A DNA stretch of 64,000 nt from contig JADJVX010000022.1 of NCBI GenBank assembly GCA_016710385.1, positions 124,001-188,000 on the forward strand, given 5' to 3'. This document shows, piece after piece, positions 41,952-50,269 of the stretch. Position 1 is the stretch's first letter; every line of letters begins with the position of its first letter. The translations under genes were made by a program, and so were the position numbers. Under the pieces are notes generated by a model, which searched no databases, was not told where the DNA came from, and saw only the letters and a program-made list of their open reading frames with translations. Origin of the DNA: Actinomycetales bacterium. GTDB lineage: Bacteria > Actinomycetota > Actinomycetes > Actinomycetales > Dermatophilaceae.

Positions 41952-43699
41952 CACCACACCTCGAAGGTCAAAGTGAGCACATCGGCCAAGCTCACGACGG
42001 CCCCTGGCTCGAGCAACTCGGGGACGCCGGGGACTAGCCGCACCGGCTCTCGGCCCGGGGCCCGCACGTCGGTGCCATTCGTCGAGCCGAGATCGATAGC
42101 AAGGACCATCCAGTGATCCAGCCTGATCTCGACGTGTTGACTGGAGATCTCCAAGGTGTGGTCGACGAGCTTGACCAGGTTGGGTACATCGCCCTGGTGT
42201 CCGTCAGGGATGACAGGAGACCGACCCAGGACCAGCCCACGATCGAGGACGAACACGTCTCCATTGCTGCAGACCAAACGCCCCAGGACCGGCCGCGGCG
42301 TCCAGAAGACATGGGGGTTGGGGGGCATCGCCGAGCGACAGACGCGGCAAACCGCGGCATGGGCTGGACTCAAATGGCCTGCAGGGCACTGGGCCGCCTG
42401 TACCTGCGGCGGTGCGGCCTGGGATGTGCCGACGGGACCAGCACGGTGCAGCGCCGACCGGTTCACCGTGCGGTTGGCATCGGGAACGACCGGTCGTGGG
42501 GCTGCCGGAGGAATCGACCCCTGCCCGCCTGCGCCGGGCGGGGGTGGCTGGTATGCCGGGCCACCAGGTCCCGGTTGGGCCGGAGCGGCGGGGGCTGCCA
42601 CCGGTTGAGGAGACCAGGCACCAGGCAAGTGGGCCGTCGACGGCGGCGCGGGGGGCCAGGCCGGGGCGGCCGGGGCAGCCGGGGCGTCATAGGTGACCGG
42701 AGGCCGGACGGATGGCTGGGCAGGAACAGGCCCGCCAGGTGCACTGAAGTCGGGGACGGCGTCGATGATCGCGCCCACCGCGGGCGGAGGAGCCATCGCG
42801 GCCGGTGGCGGGGTCCAACTCGGGATCGGCGGGGGTGGTGGGACGGAAGGGTGATTCGCGTCCCCCCAACTGGCTTGGTTGCTGCCGCGGTCAACGGCCT
42901 CGCGGGGCACGGGGGTCTGTTGCTCACCTGGCATCAACGTGCGGTTGAGGGGGTCTACCCCAGTACCCCACCCCGTGGATTGGGGGGACAGCGATGGCGC
43001 TGCGGCTCCCGATTCGGGCCAAGCCGCAGCAGCAGTCGACTGCGCTGCATGTGGCCCTGAGACCGGCTCGTGCATAGCCACAAAACGCCCAACCGTTGTC
43101 TCATCCGGATCACCCGGGTCAGACAGGTGACGAGATTCTCCGAAACTCGGGCGGCCGTGCATGGTGTGAGCGAACATGCCTTGGTACGACCCCGCATCCT
43201 CGTGCCCCCCGGAACCGGCTGCGGTTGTCGTCGACGACGATGCGGCAGCGCTCCCAGACGCAGGAGTGAGCATGATGTGACTCGCGGCGACCACGCCCGC
43301 ATCAGGACTCAGTGCGCCCTGATCGCCTGACCCGGCGACGCCCCCGACAGACAGGTCCAGTCCAGTCGCCGCAAGCGTCCGATCGGTCCACATCCCGTGG
43401 CCTTCACCGGTGACGGTTCCAACGGGGTCGGCACCTCGGGTCACGGCGCAGCCGCCCCCTCGTGCGAGGACCCGGAAACCTCCCGGCACGACGGCAGCCA
43501 TGACGAAGGAACCCACTGACCGCAGGCCTTCCTCGACGATGGTCTCGGTGACCGCGTCCAACCCCCGCCCAACGGCCTCATGAATGGCGGGAATTACGGC
43601 CGCTGTCGGTGCCACAGCGAACAACAACCACATGTCGGAGCCCGCGATGGCGGTCCCTTCTCCTGCAACATAGGCAGCCTGAATCGCGCACACAGTCAT
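41951..43699 (-). CDS. FHA domain protein with long proline-rich linker and RTVN motif
   Basis: 582 residues. ATG 43699 overlaps the phosphatase stop (ATGA) with GGGGAGGGA in front. Residues 1-120 match the N-terminal domain of the FHA proteins at 10061 and 23525 (VTETIVEEGLRSVGSF, GFRVLARGG). A very long Pro/Ala/Gly linker follows. Near residues 405-420 it has ANRTVNRSALHRAG and then a Cys4 cluster (CPAGHLSPAHAAVCRVC), a small zinc ribbon. The C-terminal FHA (LVLGRSPVIPDGHQ, ISSQHVEI, LGSTNGTDV) closes it. Thus it joins zinc ribbon, RTVN and FHA in one chain, linking the signalling and membrane proteins. Confidence 0.88.
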   Translation of the reverse strand: MTVCAIQAAYVAGEGTAIAGSDMWLLFAVAPTAAVIPAIHEAVGRGLDAVTETIVEEGLRSVGSFVMAAVVPGGFRVLARGGGCAVTRGADPVGTVTGEGHGMWTDRTLAATGLDLSVGGVAGSGDQGALSPDAGVVAASHIMLTPASGSAAASSSTTTAAGSGGHEDAGSYQGMFAHTMHGRPSFGESRHLSDPGDPDETTVGRFVAMHEPVSGPHAAQSTAAAAWPESGAAAPSLSPQSTGWGTGVDPLNRTLMPGEQQTPVPREAVDRGSNQASWGDANHPSVPPPPPIPSWTPPPAAMAPPPAVGAIIDAVPDFSAPGGPVPAQPSVRPPVTYDAPAAPAAPAWPPAPPSTAHLPGAWSPQPVAAPAAPAQPGPGGPAYQPPPPGAGGQGSIPPAAPRPVVPDANRTVNRSALHRAGPVGTSQAAPPQVQAAQCPAGHLSPAHAAVCRVCRSAMPPNPHVFWTPRPVLGRLVCSNGDVFVLDRGLVLGRSPVIPDGHQGDVPNLVKLVDHTLEISSQHVEIRLDHWMVLAIDLGSTNGTDVRAPGREPVRLVPGVPELLEPGAVVSLADVLTLTFEVW

Positions 43700-44493
43700 T
43701 CCCTCCCCGTCCCGAGTCGGTCGCGTGGCACCGTTGCAGCGCTGCCCATCACTCCCTCATGGTCATCGGGAGTCGTCAGAACCTGCACCACCACGATCGA
43801 TACGTTGTCACGAGCCCCTCGGTTCAGGGCCATCGCCATGAGCTGGTCGACGGCCATCTGGGCCGTCTCACCCGATCCCAGGACTTGCGCCATCTCCCGG
43901 TCCTCGACCTCGTTGACCAATCCGTCAGAACACACCAGATAGCGCTCACCCTCAACTGGAGGCACCATCCATAGATCGACCTGAGGCGGCGGGAAGGTGC
44001 CAAGGGACCTGGTGATGATGTTGCGATCCGGATGGACACGAGCCTCGGCCTCGGTGATCTGACCAGCAGCGATGAGTTCCTCGACCTCCGAGTGGTCGAC
44101 AGTGCACCGAGTGAGCTGGCCCTCGACGAAGTGATAGACACGAGAGTCACCCACATTGAATATCCCCCAGTGCTGGGCTCCCCCGATCGTCACGAGCGCA
44201 AGGCCAGTCACGGTCGTGCCCATGCCCCAGCGTTCCGGCTCTGCCTCTGCCCGGTGGGCGATCAGGTCACTCACGTTGACCAGTGCGGCGACGATGTCCG
44301 TCGGTCGGAGAACGGTGAGGGAGTCCAAGGCCAGCAACGCGTTGGCAGTCATCTGGCTGGCTATGTCGCCGGCGGCATGGCCCCCCATGCCATCGGCAAC
44401 TGCAAGGATTTTGCCGCCGACGATGACAGAGTCCTCGTTGAGCTGGCGCACCGCTCCCGCATCGGTGGCCCACCCTACGTCGATGACGACCAC
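43696..44493 (-). CDS. PP2C family Ser/Thr phosphatase (PrpC/PstP-like)
   Basis: 265 residues from GTG 44493 (GGGAAGGGAAG upstream). Metal-binding motifs are all present: GAVRQLNEDS, LAVADGMGGHAAGD, YLVCSDGLVNEV and DNVSIVVVQV. There is no membrane segment, so it is a soluble form rather than a PstP with an anchor. It opens the operon phosphatase-FHA-kinase-FHA and would reverse the kinase. A motif B copy lies 78 bases upstream. Confidence 0.93.
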   Translation of the reverse strand: MVVIDVGWATDAGAVRQLNEDSVIVGGKILAVADGMGGHAAGDIASQMTANALLALDSLTVLRPTDIVAALVNVSDLIAHRAEAEPERWGMGTTVTGLALVTIGGAQHWGIFNVGDSRVYHFVEGQLTRCTVDHSEVEELIAAGQITEAEARVHPDRNIITRSLGTFPPPQVDLWMVPPVEGERYLVCSDGLVNEVEDREMAQVLGSGETAQMAVDQLMAMALNRGARDNVSIVVVQVLTTPDDHEGVMGSAATVPRDRLGTGRE

Positions 44494-44570
44494 TGTGGCT
44501 TCCCTTCCCCAGCCCTGCCGACGAGACGCTCCGCGGCCGTGTCACTCCCGCCGCAAGGTCTCACATTCAC

Positions 44571-44587
44571 GTCGCACCCATGTCGCA
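44571..44587. promoter_or_regulatory. GTCGCA direct-repeat element, motif B copy 4
   Basis: GTCGCACCCATGTCGCA, identical to the copy at 11397-11413 although the flanks differ. It lies upstream of the phosphatase-kinase operon, between it and the lipoprotein gene. Confidence 0.55.
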
Positions 44588-44634
44588 GCCGTGACCGGAC
44601 CGCCCATCTTCGCGACATCGTGTCATCGGCCCGC

Positions 44635-45375
44635 TCAGTTGAGACGGTAAGTGGCCATGGCGATGTCGAACCCGTGGCCGGTCTTCGCATCCGTGCAGTG
44701 CACGCCGTCGGTGTCGCTCAGGCAGGTGACGGTGCCCAATCGTAACGACGATCCGTAAGCCAGCGCTGCCAACGCACCCCGACTGTCGACAGCGATCCGT
44801 TGCGAGCCGGGCCGCCCGAGCCACCACGTCGACGTGTTGTCGACAGCGGCTTCGGAGGCGACCGTGTCACTGGAGCAGGTGAGACTCGACGACCCACCCT
44901 CGAGATAGACCCCGTGGCTCCAGTCGAACTCACAATCGACCGGCTTGGGCGGCAGGGTCCAGGTGTGAGCCAGGACGTCGCAGCGCACGCTGTCGTGGGC
45001 CGCGGTCTCACCCTTAGTCAGCACGCAGACGATGTTGCCGCTGGGCGATGCGAAGGCCGCCGACGCCTTCGAGCCGGCGTCGATGATCGGCCCGCCCCCG
45101 GTCGAACCGGTGCCCTCACCAGACGACGTTCCAGACGACGTTCCAGACGATGCCCCGGCGGAGGGTCCACCGCTGGCGGATGTCGCCGCCGCGTCGCCCG
45201 GCATACCGGCGCCTGCCGACCCACCACCCGCGGGGATCGTGACGACCACCGTCTTCGGTGCGACCGGCTCGGCGCCGGACCCGCCGCATGCCCCCAAGCC
45301 GAGCGGAATCAGGAGCACCGCGAGGGCAGGCAACGCCGGCACGCGCCGCGCCGGCGAGACACCAAGCCCTGGCAT
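44635..45375 (-). CDS. putative lipoprotein with DUF6636-like domain
   Basis: 246 residues. The N-terminus is a lipoprotein signal (LPALAVLLIPLGLGACGG, lipobox LGAC). A Gly/Ser/Thr-rich linker (40-95) has a short DNA tandem repeat encoding GTSSGTSS. The domain (105-246) has SPSGNIVCVL, VRCDV, C-F-DWSHG, LTCSSDT, YGSSLRLGTVTCLS, CTDAKTGHGFDIA, a cysteine-rich secreted fold I associate with DUF6636. It lies 17 bases after asd on the same strand. Function unknown. Confidence 0.8.
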   Translation of the reverse strand: MPGLGVSPARRVPALPALAVLLIPLGLGACGGSGAEPVAPKTVVVTIPAGGGSAGAGMPGDAAATSASGGPSAGASSGTSSGTSSGEGTGSTGGGPIIDAGSKASAAFASPSGNIVCVLTKGETAAHDSVRCDVLAHTWTLPPKPVDCEFDWSHGVYLEGGSSSLTCSSDTVASEAAVDNTSTWWLGRPGSQRIAVDSRGALAALAYGSSLRLGTVTCLSDTDGVHCTDAKTGHGFDIAMATYRLN

Positions 45376-45392
45376 GGCGTGAGTGTGACTGC

Positions 45393-46469
45393 TCAGACGA
45401 GAAGTTCGGCGATCTGCACGGTGTTGAGTGCCGCACCCTTGCGCAAGTTGTCGTTGCTCACGAAGAGCACCAGCCCGCGCCCGCCGTCAACCGAAAGGTC
45501 CTCGCGGATCCGGCCCACATAGGAGGGGTCGGCGCCGGCGGCCTGCAGCGGCGTCGGCACGTCAACGACCTCGACCCCGGGCGCACCGGTGAGCAACTCG
45601 CGCGCCCGCGCCGGCGTGATCGGCCGCTCGAACTCGGCGTTGATCGACAGCGAGTGCCCGGTGAAGACCGGCACCCGCACGCACGTGCCGGACACGCGCA
45701 ACTCGGGCAGGTCGAGGATCTTGCGCGACTCGTTGCGCAGCTTGCGCTCCTCGTCGGTCTCGTCCGTGCCGTCGTCCAGCAGCGAGCCGGCCAACGGGAC
45801 GACGTCGAAGGCGATCGGCGCGACGTACTTCACCGGCATACCGAGCTCGACGGCGGAGCCGTCGTGGGCCAGACCTTCGATGTCGCCGGACGCCAGCCCC
45901 GCGCGCACCTGGCCCGCAAGCTCGCTCACCCCGGCCACGCCGGAGCCCGACACGGCCTGATAGGTCGAGACGACCAGGCGGGTCAGCCCGGCCTCGTCGG
46001 CCAGCGGCTTGAGGACCGGCATGGCGGCCATCGTCGTGCAGTTGGGGTTGGCAATGATGCCCTTGGGGGTATGCCGTGCCGCCTCCGGATTGACCTCGGA
46101 GACGACCAGCGGCACCTCGGGGTCCATCCGCCAGGCGGAGGAGTTGTCGATGACGGTCACTCCGGCAGCGGCGAAGACCGGAGCCAGCGCGCGTGAGGTG
46201 GTCGCCCCGGCCGAGAAGATCGCGATATCGAGGCCGCTCGGGTCGGCGGTTGCGGCGTCCTCGACGACGATGTCGCGGCCCTGCCACGAGATCGTGGTGC
46301 CCGCCGACCGGGCCGACGCGAACAGGCGCAACTGTCCGACCGGGAAGTTGCGCTCGGCGAGAATGCGCAGCACGACGCCGCCGACCTGGCCGGTCGCGCC
46401 GACGACCCCGACATTCACCTGACGCCCAGCAGCAGCACCCACAGCAGCACCCACAGCAGCCTCGCTCAT
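45393..46469 (-). CDS. asd: aspartate-semialdehyde dehydrogenase
   Basis: 358 residues from ATG 46469, ATGA overlap with the aspartate kinase stop. NADP-dependent reduction of aspartyl phosphate to the semialdehyde for lysine, threonine, methionine and diaminopimelate. Visible: GVVGATGQVGGVVLRIL (Rossmann), SAGATTSR, NPNCTTMAAMPVLKPL (catalytic Cys), STYQAVSGSG, RVPVFTGHSLSINAEF. An Ala/Gly-rich N-terminal extension of about 15 residues is encoded by a short repeat. Paired with ask in the usual operon. Confidence 0.96.
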   Translation of the reverse strand: MSEAAVGAAVGAAAGRQVNVGVVGATGQVGGVVLRILAERNFPVGQLRLFASARSAGTTISWQGRDIVVEDAATADPSGLDIAIFSAGATTSRALAPVFAAAGVTVIDNSSAWRMDPEVPLVVSEVNPEAARHTPKGIIANPNCTTMAAMPVLKPLADEAGLTRLVVSTYQAVSGSGVAGVSELAGQVRAGLASGDIEGLAHDGSAVELGMPVKYVAPIAFDVVPLAGSLLDDGTDETDEERKLRNESRKILDLPELRVSGTCVRVPVFTGHSLSINAEFERPITPARARELLTGAPGVEVVDVPTPLQAAGADPSYVGRIREDLSVDGGRGLVLFVSNDNLRKGAALNTVQIAELLV

Positions 46470-47740
46470 CGGCCCGTCCCTCCGTAGACGATGGCCTCTC
46501 CCTCGGTCGAGTCCAGCCCAAACGCCGTGTGCGCCGCGCGCACCGCCGCTTCGAGCTGGTCGGCCCGGGTGACGACCGAGACGCGAATCTCGGAGGTCGA
46601 GATCATCTCGATGTTGATGTCGGCGTCGGCCATGGCCCGGAAGAGCTTGGCCGAGATGCCGGGGTTGGTGCGCATGCCCGCACCGATGACCGACATCTTG
46701 CCGATCTTGTCGTCGTAGAGCATGTCGGCGAAGCCGATGGTCGTCTTGACCGCCTGCAACACCTGGATCGCCTTCGGGCCGTCGCTCTGCGGCAGGGTGA
46801 ACGAGATGTCGGTGAGCCCGGTTGCGGCGACCGACACATTCTGGACGATCATGTCGATGCTGATGCCGGCGTCGGCGACCGCGGTGAAGATGTCGGCGGC
46901 CTTCCCCTTTTCGTCGGGCACTCCGACGACGGTGATCTTGGCTTCGCTCACGTCGTGGGCGATGCCGGTGATGATCGGGGCTTCCATACCGCTTCCTTCG
47001 TCGTAGGGGTTGTCCACGATGAACGTGCCGGGGTGCTTGGACCACGACGACCGCACATGCAGCGGTATGCCGTAGCGGCGCGCGTATTCGACGCAGCGCA
47101 GGTGCAAAATCTTGGAGCCGCTTGCCGCCAGGTCGAGCATTTCTTCGCACGAGACGACATCGAGCTTGCGGGCGCTGGGCAGGATGCGCGGGTCGGCGGT
47201 GAAGACCCCGTCGACGTCGGTGTAGATCTCGCAGACATCGGCGCGCAGGGCCGCCGCCAGCGCGGCAGCGGTCGTGTCCGAGCCGCCGCGACCGAGCGTG
47301 GTGATGTCCTTGGTCGTCTGGCTCACTCCTTGGAACCCAGCCACGATGGCGATATGACCGGCGCCGAGCGCCTCGGTGATCCGGCCCGGGGTGACGTCGA
47401 GGATGCGCGCCTTGCCGTGGTCTGCGTCGGTGATGACCCCCGCCTGTGACCCGGTGAACGACCGCGCCTCCATGCCGAGGTCGGCGATGGCCATCGCGAG
47501 CACCGCCATCGAGATGCGCTCGCCAGCCGTGAGGAGCATGTCGAGCTCGCGGGCGGGCGGCGCGGGGCTCACCTTGTTGGCCAGGTCGATGAGATCGTCG
47601 GTCGAGTCACCCATCGCGGAGACGACGACGCACACGTCGTGCCCGGCCCGCTTCGTCTCGACGATGCGACGCGCCACGCGCTTGACGCCTTCGGCATCAG
47701 CAACCGACGATCCACCGTACTTCTGGACGACGAGACTCAC
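46466..47740 (-). CDS. lysC: aspartate kinase with two ACT domains
   Basis: 424 residues from GTG 47740 (GGGAG eight bases upstream). First enzyme of the aspartate pathway. The kinase part has VQKYGGSSVADA, VVVSAMGDSTDDL, GRGGSDTTAAALAAAL and CEIYTDVDGVFTADPRI. The C-terminal ACT region (GIAHDVSEAKITVVGVPDEKG, MIVQNVS, GLTDISFTLP) gives lysine/threonine feedback control in related enzymes. Alpha/beta double start within the gene is known in relatives and possible here. Upstream sequence to 47904 shows no riboswitch. Confidence 0.96.
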   Translation of the reverse strand: MSLVVQKYGGSSVADAEGVKRVARRIVETKRAGHDVCVVVSAMGDSTDDLIDLANKVSPAPPARELDMLLTAGERISMAVLAMAIADLGMEARSFTGSQAGVITDADHGKARILDVTPGRITEALGAGHIAIVAGFQGVSQTTKDITTLGRGGSDTTAAALAAALRADVCEIYTDVDGVFTADPRILPSARKLDVVSCEEMLDLAASGSKILHLRCVEYARRYGIPLHVRSSWSKHPGTFIVDNPYDEGSGMEAPIITGIAHDVSEAKITVVGVPDEKGKAADIFTAVADAGISIDMIVQNVSVAATGLTDISFTLPQSDGPKAIQVLQAVKTTIGFADMLYDDKIGKMSVIGAGMRTNPGISAKLFRAMADADINIEMISTSEIRVSVVTRADQLEAAVRAAHTAFGLDSTEGEAIVYGGTGR

Positions 47741-47904
47741 GACAGGGCTCCCGCGGGGACTGGTCAGGGACCCGCAGAGTTTATCGACGGCATACCGGAG
47801 CCTGTCCCATGCCTCACATGGCGAGACGCGCGAATCACATCGTGAGACCCGAAGAACGCGGGCAGCAGCACGACGGCACGGCAGGGTATGCCGGGCAGCT
47901 CACC

Positions 47905-48480
47905 TCACGGGTGCAGGGCCTCGAACTCGGCGTCGGCGACAACTTCGTCGTCGGCGTCGAGACGCAGGTGGGCAAGGATCGACTGGAGCACCCGCAGCGA
48001 TGCCGCGGCCCGCTCGCCCCAGGTGGACAGGTAGGAGAACTGCCACCACCACAGCGCTTCGACCCGGCGGCCGGCGTCGTAATGACGCAGCCCGTGGGAC
48101 AGCGCCAGGGAGATCTCGGTGATGTCGTTGGAGAGCAGCCCCTTGGTCAACTCGGCGGCGGTCACCGGGTCGACGACATCGGCGTAGTCGTCAATGCCCT
48201 CGAAGAGATTGGCCAGGTTGTCGCGCAGCGGCTCGACGTCGGCGTCGGGACCGGGGTCAGCCTCGAAGCGGTCGAGCAGGACGACGTCTTGGATGGCGCC
48301 CAGCCGTGAGCCGGCCAGCAACAGTTGCGCGGAGGCCAGCAGGAGCACGGGGATGGCGATGTCGGGCGAGCCCCCCGAGGCGACCTCGGTGACGGCGCCG
48401 AGATAGGCCCGGGCCTGCGCGGCGGTCTCGTCGGCAAACGCCGCGAGCTCTTCGCCGATCGGCATGATCTGGTCAGGCAT
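47905..48480 (-). CDS. DUF5063-like hypothetical protein
   Basis: 191 residues from ATG 48480, overlapping the recR stop by eight bases, with GGGAGG upstream. All-alpha, acidic, soluble: FADETAAQARAYLGAVTEVA, LRDNLANLFEGIDDYADVVDP, LSHGLRHYDAGRRVEALWWWQFSYLSTWGERA. This matches the small DUF5063 family that follows recR in many actinobacteria. Function unknown. Confidence 0.8.
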   Translation of the reverse strand: MPDQIMPIGEELAAFADETAAQARAYLGAVTEVASGGSPDIAIPVLLLASAQLLLAGSRLGAIQDVVLLDRFEADPGPDADVEPLRDNLANLFEGIDDYADVVDPVTAAELTKGLLSNDITEISLALSHGLRHYDAGRRVEALWWWQFSYLSTWGERAAASLRVLQSILAHLRLDADDEVVADAEFEALHP

Positions 48481-49072
48481 GGACGGTGCGCCTCCCTTCG
48501 AACGCTCGGCCAAGGGTCACCTCGTCAGCGTATTCCAGGTCACCACCCACCGGCAGGCCCGATGCGAGCCGGGTCACGCGCAGCCCGAGCGGCACGAGGG
48601 TGCGCGAGAGATAGGTGGCGGTGGCCTCACCGGCGATATTGGGGTCGGTGGCGATGATGACCTCGGTGACCGAACCGTCGGCCAGGCGGGCCATGAGCTC
48701 ACGGATGCGCAGGTCACCCGGCCCGACGCCGTCCATCGGCGAGATGGCACCGCCGAGCACGTGGTAGAGCCCGCGGAACTCGCGGGTGCGCTCGATCGCG
48801 GACACGTCTTTGGGTTCCTCGACGACGCAGATCGCGGTGCGGTCGCGCCGCGAGTCACCGCACATCCGGCACAGCTCGGCCTCGGCGACATTGCCACACT
48901 CGCGACAGAACCGGATCTTGGCCTTGACCTCGCTGAGTACCTCGACCAGGCGGGTCACGTCGGCGGCGTCGGCCTGCACGAGGTGGAAGGCGATGCGCTG
49001 GGCGCTCTTGGGGCCGATCCCGGGCAGCCGCCCGAGCTCGTCGATGAGGTCCTGCACGATGCCTTCGAACAC
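48473..49072 (-). CDS. recR: recombination mediator RecR
   Basis: 199 residues, full length. An HhH motif (LPGIGPKSAQRIAFHL), a Cys4 zinc finger (CRECGNVAEAELCRMC) and a Toprim domain (ICVVEEPKDVSAIE, TDPNIAGEATATYL) are present. It loads RecA in the RecFOR pathway. Usually dnaX-ybaB-recR are adjacent; here plsC and an ADP-ribosylglycohydrolase gene stand between, and no ybaB is seen. Confidence 0.96.
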   Translation of the reverse strand: MFEGIVQDLIDELGRLPGIGPKSAQRIAFHLVQADAADVTRLVEVLSEVKAKIRFCRECGNVAEAELCRMCGDSRRDRTAICVVEEPKDVSAIERTREFRGLYHVLGGAISPMDGVGPGDLRIRELMARLADGSVTEVIIATDPNIAGEATATYLSRTLVPLGLRVTRLASGLPVGGDLEYADEVTLGRAFEGRRTVHA

Positions 49073-49143
49073 CCCAGCAGACTACGGGGCGCTGCCGACA
49101 TCGGGTCGGACGCCCGTCACGCGCCCCTGCGTGTCTCGCTGCG

Positions 49144-49239
49144 CGGGTGCCGCTCCCGGCGGGTGTCACGCCCCGCGGGTGTCACGCCCCGCGGGTGTCA
49201 CGCCCCGCGGGTGTCACGCCCCGCGGGTGCCACTGCCGG
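49144..49239. repeat. six tandem 16-bp units upstream of recR
   Basis: Four perfect copies of CGGGTGTCACGCCCCG (49160-49223) are flanked by one degenerate copy on each side. The period is not a multiple of three and the tract is intergenic, between recR and the ADP-ribosylglycohydrolase stop. Confidence 0.9.
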
Positions 49240-49242
49240 CTT

Positions 49243-50265
49243 TCAGCTCTCGGCGCCCAGCTCTCGGGTGAGGGCGTGCAGCAGCGGTTCGACGAGGTCT
49301 CGGGCGCGCAATGCCTCGCGCCACCGCAGCGGTATGCCGTGCTCCCCCACGACCAGCCCTGCGATCCCTCCCGCAATGCACGCGGTCGTGTCGGTGTCGT
49401 CTCCCAGCGCGATTGCTCCCCGGATAACAGTCTCAAACTCCAGGTGTGTACCTGCATTTGAGCCACCGTCTCTCAGCGAGCCCACGGCCGCGGGAGCTGC
49501 TCCCGGCCTGCTGACGGCACCGGTGAGGGTGAGCGCCGCGCGCAGGCTGTCGACGACGTAACCCGTGCCGCGGTCCTCCCACCCACCATCGGCGGGCACC
49601 GCGAGATCGAGGGCGGCGCGCTCGGGTGACCCCACGGCATACCGGCTCTCGAAGGCGCCGCGCGCGCCCTGCCACGCGCGCTCGACCGTCGATCCGTCGA
49701 GGATGCGCCGAGCCCAGAGGCAGTAGACCGCGCAGGCGACCTGGCAGCCCGGGTGACCGTGGGTGAGCGCCGACTGGGCGAAAGCGTCGGCGATGAGGCG
49801 GTCGTCGTCGGAGGCCTGCGGGGTCAGGGCCAACGGCAACACCCGCATGAGGGAGCCGTTGCCCATGGCGTGAGGGTCGGTGGAGCCGGCGCTCGCCGCC
49901 GGATGGCCGCTGCGGATCTTGCGCAGCGCCTGGCTGGTCTGGATGCCGACATCGAAGACGCGGCGGTCGACGGCATACCGGCCCTGGTCGAGCCACGCGA
50001 CGAGACCGGAGCCGAGGTCGGCGACGTCGAGCCCACCGCAGCGGATGAGGGATTCGAGCAGGACCAGCGCCTGCGCGCCGTCATCGGACCAGGTGCCTGG
50101 CGGCACGCCGGCGTGGGCGCGGTGGAAGCCCGGCGGCGGGCTCATCTCGATGGCCTCGGGGGGCGGAATGCTGGAGGCGGGGTGGAACTCGTAGGGAACC
50201 CCCAGCGCATCGCCGACGAGCAGCCCATAGACGCCGCCCCGGACGCGTTCGATGCGCGAGGGCAT
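49243..50265 (-). CDS. ADP-ribosylglycohydrolase family protein
   Basis: 340 residues from ATG 50265, four bases after the plsC stop. The ARH/DraG fold is shown by GLLVGDALGVPYEFH, GTWSDDGAQALVL (usually ...DDT), MGNGSLMRVLPLAL, and GDDTDTTACIAGGIAGLVVG (second metal site). It would remove ADP-ribose from protein or other targets using two Mg ions. Target unknown. Translation likely coupled to plsC. Confidence 0.9.
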   Translation of the reverse strand: MPSRIERVRGGVYGLLVGDALGVPYEFHPASSIPPPEAIEMSPPPGFHRAHAGVPPGTWSDDGAQALVLLESLIRCGGLDVADLGSGLVAWLDQGRYAVDRRVFDVGIQTSQALRKIRSGHPAASAGSTDPHAMGNGSLMRVLPLALTPQASDDDRLIADAFAQSALTHGHPGCQVACAVYCLWARRILDGSTVERAWQGARGAFESRYAVGSPERAALDLAVPADGGWEDRGTGYVVDSLRAALTLTGAVSRPGAAPAAVGSLRDGGSNAGTHLEFETVIRGAIALGDDTDTTACIAGGIAGLVVGEHGIPLRWREALRARDLVEPLLHALTRELGAES

Positions 50266-50269
50266 GCGC

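Noticed and set aside
47741..47904. Lysine riboswitch upstream of aspartate kinase
   Set aside because: The region is short, has no recognisable riboswitch core, and actinobacterial ask genes are normally controlled by feedback at the enzyme.
49144..49239. Coding extension of recR or of the upstream gene through the tandem repeat
   Set aside because: A 16-base period breaks frame every unit and both neighbouring genes are full length without it.
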